Notes: generated by a model from the sequence alone, not told the origin. A DNA stretch of 64,000 bases from Anaerostipes faecalis (GCF_018982945.1 NZ_JABRXE010000003.1:62001-126000), one strand, 5' to 3'; shown: positions 27,034 through 34,398, counted from the first letter of the stretch. Numbers and translations are program-made.

Positions 27034-27978
27034 ATGGCACAACACGCAATTTTGCGATTTGAGAAGCACAAGGGCCACCCGGCGGGGCCGCTGGAAGCCC
27101 ACCATGAACGGAAAAAGGAGCAGTACGCCAGCAACCCGGACATTGACACCAGCCGGAGCAAGTACAATTTCCACATCGTCAAGCCGGATGGCCGCTACTA
27201 CCATTTCATTCAGAGCCGCATCGAGCAGGCCAGATGCCGCACCCGCAAGGACAGCACTCGGTTTGTGGACACGCTGATTACCGCCAGCCCGGAGTTTTTC
27301 AAGGGCAAGTCCCCAAAGGAGATAGCGGCCTACTTCCAGAGGGCGGCGGACTTCCTCATTGACCGGGTGGGCCGGGAGAACATCGTTTCGGCTATGGTAC
27401 ACATGGATGAAAAAACGCCCCATCTGCACTTGGTCTTTGTGCCGCTGACAAAGGACAACCGCCTGTGCGCCAAAGAAATTATCGGCAACCGGGCCAATCT
27501 GACGAAGTGGCAGGACGATTTTCACGCCTGTATGGTGGAGCAGTACCCCGACCTGGAGCGTGGGGAAAGCGCCAGCAAGACGGGCCGGAAGCATATCCCC
27601 ACCCGGCTGTTCAAACAGGCGGTCAACCTCTCCAAACAGGCGAGGGCCATTGAAGCGGTTCTCTCCGGCATTACCCCGCTGAACGCCGGAAAGAAGAAAG
27701 AGGAAGCCCTCTCCATGCTGAAAAAGTGGTTTCCGCAGATGGAGAACTTCTCCGGGCAACTGAAAAAATACAAGGTCACAATCAATGACTTGTTAGCGGA
27801 AAATGAAAAGCTGGAAGTCAGGGCAAAGGCCAGCGAAAAAGGCAAGATGAATGACACGATGGAACGGGCGAAGTTAAAAAGCGAACTGGACGATATGCGG
27901 CGGCTGGTTGACCGTATCCCGCCGGAGATTTTAGCGGAACTGAAACGGCAACAGCGGCAGCATGGAAAGGAAAGGTGA
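27034..27978 (+). CDS. MobV-family relaxase (MobA/MobL, Pre/Mob)
   Basis: 314 residues; nicks and covalently holds the transferred DNA strand at oriT during mobilization. Motifs: N-terminal HAILRFEKHK, the conserved NPDIDTSRSKYNFH region (residues about 34-47), and the metal-binding HxDExxPHxH at 123-132 (HMDEKTPHLH). The C-terminal third is a charged coiled coil (LLAENEKLEVRAKASEKGK). The start is ATG 27034 behind AAAGGAG. It lacks coupling protein or secretion genes nearby, so transfer needs a helper element. Confidence 0.92.
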   Translation: MAQHAILRFEKHKGHPAGPLEAHHERKKEQYASNPDIDTSRSKYNFHIVKPDGRYYHFIQSRIEQARCRTRKDSTRFVDTLITASPEFFKGKSPKEIAAYFQRAADFLIDRVGRENIVSAMVHMDEKTPHLHLVFVPLTKDNRLCAKEIIGNRANLTKWQDDFHACMVEQYPDLERGESASKTGRKHIPTRLFKQAVNLSKQARAIEAVLSGITPLNAGKKKEEALSMLKKWFPQMENFSGQLKKYKVTINDLLAENEKLEVRAKASEKGKMNDTMERAKLKSELDDMRRLVDRIPPEILAELKRQQRQHGKER

Positions 27979-28174
27979 TCTTATAAGTAATATCAGATAC
28001 AAAAAGGAAATCGAAATCGTGACTTTTCAGGGAAAGGAAATCACACTGGAAAATCTCTCCCCGGTGTTCACGCCGGAACAGGAAGCAGCCAAACGCCGGG
28101 AACTGGAACAGCAGCTTTATGAGGTGTTCCGCAAGTACGCCGACAAGCGGGAGAGTGAGGAAGCCGGGACATAA
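27962..28174 (+). CDS. Small hypothetical protein overlapping relaxase
   Basis: 70 residues, overlapping the relaxase end by 17 bases. Charged, with ITLENLSPVFTPEQEAAKRREL and a helical tail. Such small conserved genes commonly separate mob and recombinase genes in these elements; no function known. The start at 27962 has no clear ribosome site and translation may be coupled. Confidence 0.6.
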   Translation: MERKGDLISNIRYKKEIEIVTFQGKEITLENLSPVFTPEQEAAKRRELEQQLYEVFRKYADKRESEEAGT

Positions 28175-28268
28175 GGTTTTCCAAACCCATCATTGATTTG
28201 CGGGGCTGCTGGCGGTATAATAGAACTGTCAGCAGCTCCGTTTCTTTTTTAAGAAAAGGAGCGACAAT

Positions 28269-29780
28269 ATGAACAATCGGATAGACGCAATCTATGCAAG
28301 ACAATCGGTAGACAAAAAGGACAGCATTTCCATTGAAAGCCAGATTGAATTTTGCAAATACGAGTTGAAAGGCGGTAACTGCAAGGAATACACAGACAAA
28401 GGGTACAGCGGCAAGAACACAGACCGTCCGAAGTTTCAAGAACTGGTGCGGGACATCAAGCGGGGCTTGATTGCAAAGGTCGTGGTTTACAAGCTCGACC
28501 GTATCAGCCGTTCCATTCTGGACTTTGCCAACATGATGGAGCTGTTCCAGCAGTACAATGTGGAGTTTGTGTCCTCTACGGAAAAGTTTGATACCTCCAC
28601 GCCGATGGGACGGGCCATGCTGAATATCTGTATCGTGTTCGCCCAGCTTGAACGGGAAACGATACAGAAGCGGGTAACGGACGCTTACTACTCCCGCAGT
28701 CAGCGGGGCTTTAAGATGGGCGGGAAAGCCCCTTACGGCTTCCATACGGAGTCTATCAAGATGGACGGTATCAACACAAAGAAGCTGGTGGTAAACCCGG
28801 AGGAAGCGGCCAATATCCGGCTGATGTTTGAGATGTACGCCCAGCCCACAACTTCCTACGGGGACATTACCCGGTACTTTGCCGAACAGGGGATTTTGTT
28901 CCATGGCAAAGAGCTGATACGCCCCACGCTGGCGCAGATGTTACGCAATCCTGTCTATGTGCAGGCAGACCTTGATGTGTACGAATTTTTCAAAAGTCAA
29001 GGTACAGTCATTGTCAATGACGTTGCCGATTTTACGGGCATGAACGGCTGCTATCTGTATCAAGGGCGAGATGTAAAGGCCAGCAAGAAAAACGACTTAA
29101 AAGACCAAATGCTGGTACTGGCTCCCCATGAGGGTATCGTCCCCTCCGACACCTGGCTGACCTGCCGCAAGAAGCTGATGAACAACATGAAAATCCAGTC
29201 TGCCCGGAAAGCCACCCACACATGGCTGGCAGGAAAAATCAAGTGCGGGAATTGCGGGTATGCTCTTATGAGTATCTACAATCCCTCCGGCAAACAGTAT
29301 CTCCGCTGCACGAAACGGCTGGACAATAAAAGCTGTCCTGGCTGTGGGAAAATCATCACTTCGGAACTGGAAGCGGTTGTTTATCAGCAGATGGTAAAGA
29401 AGCTGGCAAGCTACAAGACGCTGACAGGAAAAAAGAAAGCGGCAAAGGCAAACCCGAAAATCACCGCCCTGCAAGTGGAACTTGCCCATGTAGACAGCGA
29501 GATTGAAAAGCTGGTGGACAGTCTGACGGGGGCAAACAATGTCCTGTTCTCCTATGTGAATGTGAAGATAGCGGAACTGGACGGGCGCAAGCAGGAACTT
29601 CTGGCAAGGATAGCGGAGTTGACTGTGGAGGCCATCAGCCCGGAACAGGTCAGCCAGATTTCCGGCTACCTCGATACCTGGGAGAATGTATCTTTTGATG
29701 ACAAGCGGCGTGTGGTGGATTTGATGATCACCACCATAGCCGCCACAAGCGACAGCTTGAACATCACATGGAAAATCTGA
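28269..29780 (+). CDS. Large serine recombinase (site-specific integrase)
   Basis: 503 residues; integrates and excises the element. Catalytic Ser13 in YARQSVDK, resolvase-domain motifs YKLDRISRSILDF and GRAMLNICIVFAQLERE, a recombinase domain (GGKAPYGFHTES, RPTLAQMLRNPVY), a zinc ribbon (KCGNCGYALMS ... CPGCGK) and a C-terminal coiled coil. The start is ATG 28269 behind AAAAGGAGCG. It is the last gene before the right att site, the usual position. It matches the two-base crossover seen at both ends. Confidence 0.94.
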   Translation: MNNRIDAIYARQSVDKKDSISIESQIEFCKYELKGGNCKEYTDKGYSGKNTDRPKFQELVRDIKRGLIAKVVVYKLDRISRSILDFANMMELFQQYNVEFVSSTEKFDTSTPMGRAMLNICIVFAQLERETIQKRVTDAYYSRSQRGFKMGGKAPYGFHTESIKMDGINTKKLVVNPEEAANIRLMFEMYAQPTTSYGDITRYFAEQGILFHGKELIRPTLAQMLRNPVYVQADLDVYEFFKSQGTVIVNDVADFTGMNGCYLYQGRDVKASKKNDLKDQMLVLAPHEGIVPSDTWLTCRKKLMNNMKIQSARKATHTWLAGKIKCGNCGYALMSIYNPSGKQYLRCTKRLDNKSCPGCGKIITSELEAVVYQQMVKKLASYKTLTGKKKAAKANPKITALQVELAHVDSEIEKLVDSLTGANNVLFSYVNVKIAELDGRKQELLARIAELTVEAISPEQVSQISGYLDTWENVSFDDKRRVVDLMITTIAATSDSLNITWKI

Positions 29781-29798
29781 CTGGCGGCACCCCTCCCG

Positions 29799-30002
29799 TC
29801 AGATACCTACCCTGTGTAGTCCCTTGTAAACTGTACTTTCCTTAACTATAAATTTTTCTGCACTAATCAGGCTTTCCTCTTTGCATTTTGGACAAAACAA
29901 AGGGAAATTTGTAATCACTGTGTCTTTCCTTAATTTTAATCTTGTTTTACTTCCACATTTCGGACAAAGAATCCATTCCTGATGCTCTGATATTTCATTC
30001 AA
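29799..30002 (-). CDS. Cysteine-rich KTR protein, extended by element insertion
   Basis: About 67 residues: EWILCPKCGSKTRLKLRKD carries the name-giving KTR, and FPLFCPKCKEESLI the second Cys pair; one zinc ribbon is expected. The start is uncertain: TTG 30002 or GTG 30011, both near AAAGGGTGAG. The original end was ...FIVKEST followed by TAA (restored by joining the element flanks). The inserted element replaces the stop and adds ten residues (VYKGLHRVGI). It lies 14 bases after the TetR gene and is controlled by the same promoter. Confidence 0.82.
   Translation of the reverse strand: MNEISEHQEWILCPKCGSKTRLKLRKDTVITNFPLFCPKCKEESLISAEKFIVKESTVYKGLHRVGI
29814..29834 (-). repeat. Right att site/inner inverted repeat
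   Basis: GTGTAGTCCCTTGTAAACT followed by GT (29833-29834). Inverted copy of the left end with one mismatch in 19. Confidence 0.8.
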
Positions 30003-30015
30003 ATCACTCACCCTT

Positions 30016-30630
30016 TCAGTTGATCTGCATTTCCCGTGAGAAGTGGTCCATATGCTCTTCAAGAAGCTTTATCACCTGGCTCTTGTCATTCGTTCCATCA
30101 TATATGCTGTAAAGTAAAAAAATGGGTCCATAAAAGTCAAGTGCCACCTGTCTGGCTTTCCCTGCATCTTCCAACATTCCTGAAAACAAAGCTTCAATAT
30201 AAGATAACGGTCCACTCGCAAGGTAATTCTGATATAACTGCGCCATCTGTGGCTCTCTATACTGTTCCAATGTCAGCATCTTACGGAAACAGCAGGAAAA
30301 CTCTTCTTCTGTCCAATGAAGAAACTGCACCTTTGTGAACTCCTTAATCTTATCAAATGCTGTTTCTTTATATTCGGCTATTACTTTTGTCATTTCACCT
30401 TCTGGCATTTCATACTGCTTTACTCTCTCAATATCTAATTCATTCATTTTTTCAATAATACTGTCTAATATCTCCTGCTTGCTTTTATAATGCTTATACA
30501 AGGCAGCCTTGGTCACTCCAAGTTTTGAGGCAATATCATTCATGGATGTTCCCATATATCCACTTTGTGAAAAGAGTTTTAAGGCTTGTTCCAATATTTT
30601 TTCTTTTGTATTTTTCTCTTTATTATTCAT
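30016..30630 (-). CDS. TetR/AcrR family repressor (unit 1)
   Basis: About 204 residues: an N-terminal helix-turn-helix (ILEQALKLFSQSGYMGTSMNDIA, LGVTKAALYKHYKSKQEI) and a helical ligand-binding domain. The start is ATG 30630 behind GGGAGG. It probably represses its own promoter at 30675-30703, where GGTWACT-type half sites overlap the spacer, and the look-alike promoter at 32767-32795. It is a clear paralogue of the TetR at 34425. The ligand is unknown. Confidence 0.88.
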   Translation of the reverse strand: MNNKEKNTKEKILEQALKLFSQSGYMGTSMNDIASKLGVTKAALYKHYKSKQEILDSIIEKMNELDIERVKQYEMPEGEMTKVIAEYKETAFDKIKEFTKVQFLHWTEEEFSCCFRKMLTLEQYREPQMAQLYQNYLASGPLSYIEALFSGMLEDAGKARQVALDFYGPIFLLYSIYDGTNDKSQVIKLLEEHMDHFSREMQIN

Positions 30631-30649
30631 TTGCATCCTCCCATAATTA

Positions 30650-30703
30650 TTCAGTTACCTCTCGGTTACTTAATATTATAGTTATCGAATGGTAACTTGT
30701 CAA
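30650..30703 (-). promoter_or_regulatory. Promoter and operator of TetR unit 1
   Basis: On the minus strand: TTGACA (30703-30698), exact 17-base spacer AGTTACCATTCGATAAC, TATAAT (30680-30675): a consensus promoter. The spacer and the region after the -10 box both carry GTTACC/GGTAAC half-sites (AGTAACC...GGTAACT), fitting a TetR dimer operator. Confidence 0.85.
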
Positions 30704-30727
30704 GAGAGTTGCAAAAAATTAGATAAA

Positions 30728-31033
30728 TTATTTTTTACTGAACCACGGAATACATCTATTTACACTGTGGAAATAAGCCTCATATTGCTTTCCATACAAC
30801 TCTCTTAGCCATTTTTCCTCAGTGACTACCAATAATAGCGACATATAACTCCAGCAAATCATACCTACAACAACCAAAAGAAGAAGTCTGTTTGTCATGC
30901 AGACAGCTCCCATACTTATAAAAAATGCTGCACTATATACTGGATTTCTTACCCATCCATAAACACCATCCTGAATCAATATATTCTCAGATATATTTTC
31001 AAACAATTTTGATGTATACTTCGCTGAATAATT
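30728..31033 (-). pseudogene. Isoprenylcysteine methyltransferase-family protein, 5' truncated
   Basis: The readable part is the C-terminal ~100 residues of an ICMT/phospholipid-methyltransferase-like membrane enzyme: LIQDGVYGWVRNPVYSAAFF (SAM-binding core), TEEKWLRELYGKQYEAYFHSVNRCIPWF. The reading frame continues upstream only into the structured repeat at 31035-31216, which supplies an artificial N-terminus. At least half of the usual protein, with the first membrane helices, is lost. It lies downstream of the tetR promoter region, divergently placed only in origin; no own promoter is seen. Confidence 0.75.
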
Positions 31034-31034
31034 C

Positions 31035-31216
31035 AAGACTCGCTCGCGAGTCTTGGCGCGGAATTCGGATCTGCATAGCAGACATACTTCCAATCCGAAT
31101 TCCTGCGCATCCTCGCGGAGCGTATATCAGATGGGGGATTGAAACCCGCCACTGATACATAATTGTTGCTCACCGCCTACAGAGGCGGGAGTCATCCCTC
31201 ATCTGATATAAGTCTT
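31035..31216. repeat. 182-base structured intergenic element (MITE-like or RNA)
   Basis: Three stacked hairpins: perfect AAGACTCGCTCGCGAGTCTT (31035-31054); GGAATTCGGAT (31060-31070) with ATCCGAATTCC (31093-31103); and TATATCAGATGGGGGAT (31123-31139) with ATCCCTCATCTGATATA (31194-31210), one mismatch, enclosing CCCGCC/GGCGGG. The outer ends AAGACT and AGTCTT are also inverted. Higher GC than its surroundings. It interrupts the methyltransferase gene. Confidence 0.7.
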
Positions 31217-31222
31217 ACCTCT

Positions 31223-31676
31223 CTATCTTCCTCTCATGTATAAAATTACTTTTAACACAAAGAACAGAAATGCCAGTACCGTTGCATATGTCTCACCTGT
31301 CAATGCCAAGAACAGTACCGTTGCTACGCTTAACAGCATAGAGAATGTCATTATCATTTTGCATACTTTTGTAATCTTTAACTGTGTAACTATAATCTCG
31401 ATTAGTCCAATTACTATTAATAAGAGAAATAATCCCCAATAACCCATCCAATTGAACGCCGTTGTTTCTGTATACGAAAACAAGTTTACGGATGAAATAT
31501 AATGTTCTATTGATTTTGGTATACAGGAGCAAAACAATCAACAGAAAATAAAGTAAATCAATGGCTCCAGCAACCAGCCTTCCAATTACCATAAATGCTG
31601 AAAATATAACTGTCAGCACACATACTATTTCTCTTAAAACCGGATTTGTACTTCTGCGATTTACCTGGAATATCAA
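31223..31676 (-). pseudogene. Membrane protein gene with frameshift
   Basis: Two overlapping frames form one protein: the first (from 31676) reads VLREIVCVLTVIFSAFMVIG, LLYFLLIVLLLYTKINRT, and the second (to 31223) continues ISSVNLFSYTETTAFNWMGYWG, LFLLLIVIGLIEIIV, MLLSVATVLFLALTG, YATVLAFLFFVLKVI. The switch is needed near 31485-31500. About five membrane helices in total, no family recognised. The 5' end (before 31676) also joins foreign sequence with no clear start codon. Confidence 0.6.
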
Positions 31677-31739
31677 TGTCGCATGACACTTAGTACAAGC
31701 AGCGTCGTAGATGATGGATAAGATGACTCAAGTATCCCC

Positions 31740-31847
31740 TCAATCAAAATCGGTCTGTAATTGTGGTTCTATACTGTTTCTAAAAACCATACAATGCATG
31801 GCTCTTTCCCATGTCTTTTCATCTATAATCTTATAATGGTCCTCCAT
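31740..31847 (-). pseudogene. CatA-like acetyltransferase, N-terminal fragment
   Basis: A 35-codon frame from ATG 31847 (behind GGAGGAATAGCTT) reads MEDHYKIIDEKTWERAMHC then VFRNSIEPQ, the typical beginning of chloramphenicol acetyltransferase-like proteins. It stops at TGA 31740, where the rest of the gene (~170 residues) is missing and other sequence begins. It follows the FMN reductase gene with a 25-base gap, so it was once the third gene of that operon. Confidence 0.65.
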
Positions 31848-31872
31848 AAGCTATTCCTCCATAAATCTTTCA

Positions 31873-32412
31873 TCATAAAATAGTAGTTCCTAATTGATAT
31901 GCTTTTTCCAAGCCATCTGTATTTTTCACATCGCCCTTATCTTTTGCACCTCTTACAAGCACTGCTCCTGCATCTTCAAGCTTGAAATAATTTAATACAA
32001 GCCGATACTGCACTTTAATTGCATCAAACAACTCCGGTAATGTTGCTGCACCAACTAATATCAGTGCAAGCTTTTTAAGCTTAAACTCATTACGCATAGG
32101 TGTATGTAGTCTGTCAATAAGTGCTTTTAACTGTGCACTCACACCATAAAAATATACAGGAGAAGCTATAACAAGCACATCTGCCACTTTCAGTTTTTCA
32201 TATACTTTCGTCATATCATCTTTTTGAAAGCACTCATTCCCTTCTCTGTCAAAACACGTGTTACATCCTATACAGGGATTCACTTTATAATCTGCTACTG
32301 AAATTATTTCAACAGTGTTATTTTTCCCTGCTCCATCTGCAAATGCCTGTACAAGCTGATCTGTGTTGCCTCCTTTTCGCATGCTCCCTGCTAAAACAAC
32401 AATATTACTCAC
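31873..32412 (-). CDS. NADPH-dependent FMN reductase-like flavoprotein
   Basis: 179 residues of the flavodoxin fold: VVLAGSMRKGGNTDQLVQAF (FMN phosphate loop), CIGCNTCFDREGNECFQKDDM (Cys-rich loop typical of iron-sulfur-flavoprotein-like reductases) and VIASPVYFYGVSAQLKALIDR. Probably a cytosolic reductase for quinones or nitro compounds; substrate unknown. The start is GTG 32412, eleven bases after GAGG. It follows the small zinc-ribbon gene and hairpin copy b, and thus is under the TetR-type promoter at 32767. Confidence 0.85.
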   Translation of the reverse strand: MSNIVVLAGSMRKGGNTDQLVQAFADGAGKNNTVEIISVADYKVNPCIGCNTCFDREGNECFQKDDMTKVYEKLKVADVLVIASPVYFYGVSAQLKALIDRLHTPMRNEFKLKKLALILVGAATLPELFDAIKVQYRLVLNYFKLEDAGAVLVRGAKDKGDVKNTDGLEKAYQLGTTIL

Positions 32413-32452
32413 TATCTGTCATTCCTCACTTTCCTGTATAATCCCAAAAGAC

Positions 32453-32492
32453 GCAGGCAAGAAAACATTTTTGCACTGCGTCTTTGCGTCTG
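32453..32492 (-). terminator. Hairpin (GACGCAG family), copy b
   Basis: On the minus strand AAGACGCAG (with GCCAGACGC just before) pairs with CTGCGTCTT followed by TTT, loop of about 19 bases. Lies between the zinc-ribbon gene and the FMN reductase gene, so it is a terminator or attenuator inside the unit. Confidence 0.7.
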
Positions 32493-32505
32493 GCGTCTGT
32501 TACTA

Positions 32506-32721
32506 TTAGTAATTAATCACTATCATTCTGCATTCTTCACAGCAGTTTGCTTCCACTCTTGTCCTGTGACTTGGTTTCAGTTTTGTTATCTCTACAAAAC
32601 CCTCTGCTTTTTTTGCATTTTCAAAAACTCCCGGTACTTCATTTGCGAAGCTAAAGGCTCCATCCTTACTGCTGAATAAATATCCTTTTCTCATTTCTTT
32701 ACCACATTTTGAACACTTCAT
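32506..32721 (-). CDS. Small zinc-ribbon protein (DUF6487-like)
   Basis: 71 residues: MKCSKCGKEMRKGYLFSS and CCEECRMIVINY provide two CxxC pairs, framing a strand-rich middle (FVEITKLKPSHRTRVEA). Such proteins occur as small PF20097-type domains; I name the family from memory. The start is ATG 32721 behind GGAGGATTAGAAG. It is the first gene after the TetR-type promoter, the same position that the KTR protein has after TetR in unit 1. Confidence 0.75.
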   Translation of the reverse strand: MKCSKCGKEMRKGYLFSSKDGAFSFANEVPGVFENAKKAEGFVEITKLKPSHRTRVEANCCEECRMIVINY

Positions 32722-32741
32722 CTTCTAATCCTCCACGCCTC

Positions 32742-32795
32742 AATCAGTTACCTATTGGTTACCATTATTATAGTAACCGATAGGTAACTTGTCAA
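32742..32795 (-). promoter_or_regulatory. Promoter with TetR-unit-1-type operator
   Basis: TTGACA (32795-32790), 17-base spacer AGTTACCTATCGGTTAC, TATAAT (32772-32767), then GGTAACCAATAGGTAACT. Same layout and half-site sequence as the TetR promoter at 30650-30703, so the TetR at 30016 probably controls both. Confidence 0.85.
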
Positions 32796-32809
32796 TATTT
32801 AATTCCACT

Positions 32810-33253
32810 TTATTTTAAAAATGCATTCATATAACTAATTAGAATATGACACGGTGCAAATATAGCTGCAAATATCAATAATAAAATGTTTCCGCTTATA
32901 ATACCACTTCCGATAAATAGCAGAGAGGGTACAATTGATAAATATAAAGACTTTCGTATAGAATCCTCTTTCCAAAATATTATCCAGCCAAGACAATATA
33001 GTGCTACAAGTAGCACTCCTAAAATCAGATAAATCGTTTCTCCATGTTTAAACCAATACCCTTTACACATAAAAGGAATTGTAAGAAACATATTAAAAAA
33101 ACATCCAAATCTACCAATCTGCTCAAGAATCTCAACCACTTTGCTATGATAACGATTTTCAAATCCATCTTTACATGTCATTGCAAACACAATATTGGGA
33201 ACCAGAATTACAATAACAAAAATCAGTCCCCAATAATCCAAATACTTATTCAT
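32810..33253 (-). CDS. Unknown membrane protein (unit 3)
   Basis: About 147 residues from ATG 33253, four or five membrane helices (YWGLIFVIVILVPNIVFAM, CFFNMFLTIPFMC, IYLILGVLLVALYCLGWIIFW, LYLSIVPSLLFIGSGII, ILLLIFAAIFAPCHIL). No family recognised; resembles the small membrane protein in the flavodoxin operon only in general character. It lies downstream of the RsgA-like gene and hairpin copy c, at the end of the second TetR unit. Confidence 0.65.
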   Translation of the reverse strand: MNKYLDYWGLIFVIVILVPNIVFAMTCKDGFENRYHSKVVEILEQIGRFGCFFNMFLTIPFMCKGYWFKHGETIYLILGVLLVALYCLGWIIFWKEDSIRKSLYLSIVPSLLFIGSGIISGNILLLIFAAIFAPCHILISYMNAFLK

Positions 33254-33292
33254 AACCTTATCTTCCAACCTCCAATCTAGCAACAGAGACAA

Positions 33293-33336
33293 AAAGACGT
33301 AGGCAAAAACATTTTGTTTCTTCTCTGCGTCTTAAG
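33293..33336 (-). terminator. Hairpin (GACGCAG family), copy c
   Basis: AAGACGCAG (preceded by GCCAGACGC) pairs with CTACGTCTT with one mismatch, followed by TTT, on the minus strand just after the RsgA-like gene. Confidence 0.65.
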
Positions 33337-33351
33337 CGTCTGGCTCTTATA

Positions 33352-34398
33352 TTACTTCTTTAAATTGTTTTTGTTATACTTTGCAATTTCTTTAAACTTC
33401 TTTTTCTTAGCAAGCATATAGTTTCCAGCATCTTCCATATATGAATTCTCTGCCTTTAACTTTTTATAGGATTTCAGACGTTCCTCATCAATTATCCCAT
33501 CTTCCATTGCAGCTCGTACTGCACATCCTGGTTCAGATGTATGTGTGCAATTATGGAAACGACATTTTTCTGCCAATTTCTCAATATCAGAAAAAGTATG
33601 TTCGATTCCTTCTCCTGCATTCCACATTCCAAGTTCTCGCATCCCCGGTGTATCAATAACCATTCCCTTATCTGGAATCAAGAACAATTCTCTATGCGTA
33701 GTTGTGTGCCTTCCTTTGTCATCCTTTCTAAGTGTATTGGTTTTCAAACATTCTTCACCCAGCAATCTATTGATTAATGTTGATTTTCCTACACCCGAAG
33801 AACCAATGAACGCAACTGTTTTTGTTTCCTGCAGATATGGCTTTATTTGGTGTAAACCATCTCTTGTTAATCCAGAAGTTTCCACCACATGAACACCAAC
33901 CGCTACTTTTTCAATCTCAAATATCTTTTCCTGTAAATCATCACACAAATCTACTTTTGTCAGAACCATGACCGGAACAGCTCCACTGTCCCATGCTATG
34001 GACAGATAACGCTCTAATCTTCTTATATTAAAGTCTCTGTTTAATGCCATGCACAAAAATACGGTATCTATATTAGCAGCTACTACCTGCTCCATACAAT
34101 TTTTCCCAGCAGCTTTCCGAATAAAAACGCTTTTTCTCGGCAACACTTTGTGAATAACCGCCACATCACCTTTAAAAGAATATTCTACAAGAACAAAATC
34201 TCCTACAGATGGAAATTCTGAAATTGCAGAAACATTATATCTGAATTTTCCCGAAACTCTTGCCAGGCACTCTTCCTTATCCATGACCACACGAAATAAA
34301 TCCTTTTCCTGTGATATCACTCTTCCAAGTTCATATTCCGGATGCACTGAAGCAATTTTATAATATTGCTCACTTGCTCCCCATTGTTCTAATCCCAT
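33352..34398 (-). CDS. rsgA: RsgA-like circularly permuted GTPase
   Basis: 348 residues. OB-fold N-terminus, then the permuted G motifs: G4 TKVD (147-150), G1 GSSGVGKST (199-207), G3 DTPG (249-252), and a zinc site with Cys279, His282, Cys284, Cys292 (CRFHNCTHTSEPGC). RsgA acts in late 30S ribosome assembly and responds to (p)ppGpp. Its placement behind a TetR gene in an accessory cassette suggests a second, regulated copy, not the housekeeping gene. The start ATG 34398 lies 26 bases after the TetR stop. Confidence 0.88.
   Translation of the reverse strand: MGLEQWGASEQYYKIASVHPEYELGRVISQEKDLFRVVMDKEECLARVSGKFRYNVSAISEFPSVGDFVLVEYSFKGDVAVIHKVLPRKSVFIRKAAGKNCMEQVVAANIDTVFLCMALNRDFNIRRLERYLSIAWDSGAVPVMVLTKVDLCDDLQEKIFEIEKVAVGVHVVETSGLTRDGLHQIKPYLQETKTVAFIGSSGVGKSTLINRLLGEECLKTNTLRKDDKGRHTTTHRELFLIPDKGMVIDTPGMRELGMWNAGEGIEHTFSDIEKLAEKCRFHNCTHTSEPGCAVRAAMEDGIIDEERLKSYKKLKAENSYMEDAGNYMLAKKKKFKEIAKYNKNNLKK

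Larger units (their letters stand above)
22218..29834. mobile_element. 7.6-kb mobilizable element with serine recombinase
   Basis: A GC-rich block (visibly higher than its ~38% surroundings) with Mef-like pump, XRE regulator, VLP protein, RepA_N-type protein, MobV relaxase and large serine recombinase at the right end. The inner ends, 22221-22239 and 29814-29832, are inverted repeats matching at 18 of 19 bases. Both are flanked by GT on the plus strand (22218-22219 and 29833-29834), fitting a two-base crossover of a serine integrase. Joining the outer flanks restores a KTR stop codon followed by its hairpin. It has no conjugation genes, so it would need a helper to transfer. Confidence 0.88.

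Noticed and set aside
29985-30062. KTR start at 30062 inside tetR
   Set aside because: Those residues are a shifted reading of the end of tetR; the GTG/TTG near 30002-30011 has the ribosome site.
31035-31093. Extended N-terminus of the methyltransferase (MEVCLLCRSEF...)
   Set aside because: That coding sequence comes from the structured repeat, has no ribosome site and does not fit the family.
31035-31216. CRISPR repeat or array
   Set aside because: The GGGGGATTGAAAC-like string recalls a repeat 3' end, but it occurs once and pairs with a downstream arm; no spacer series and no cas genes.
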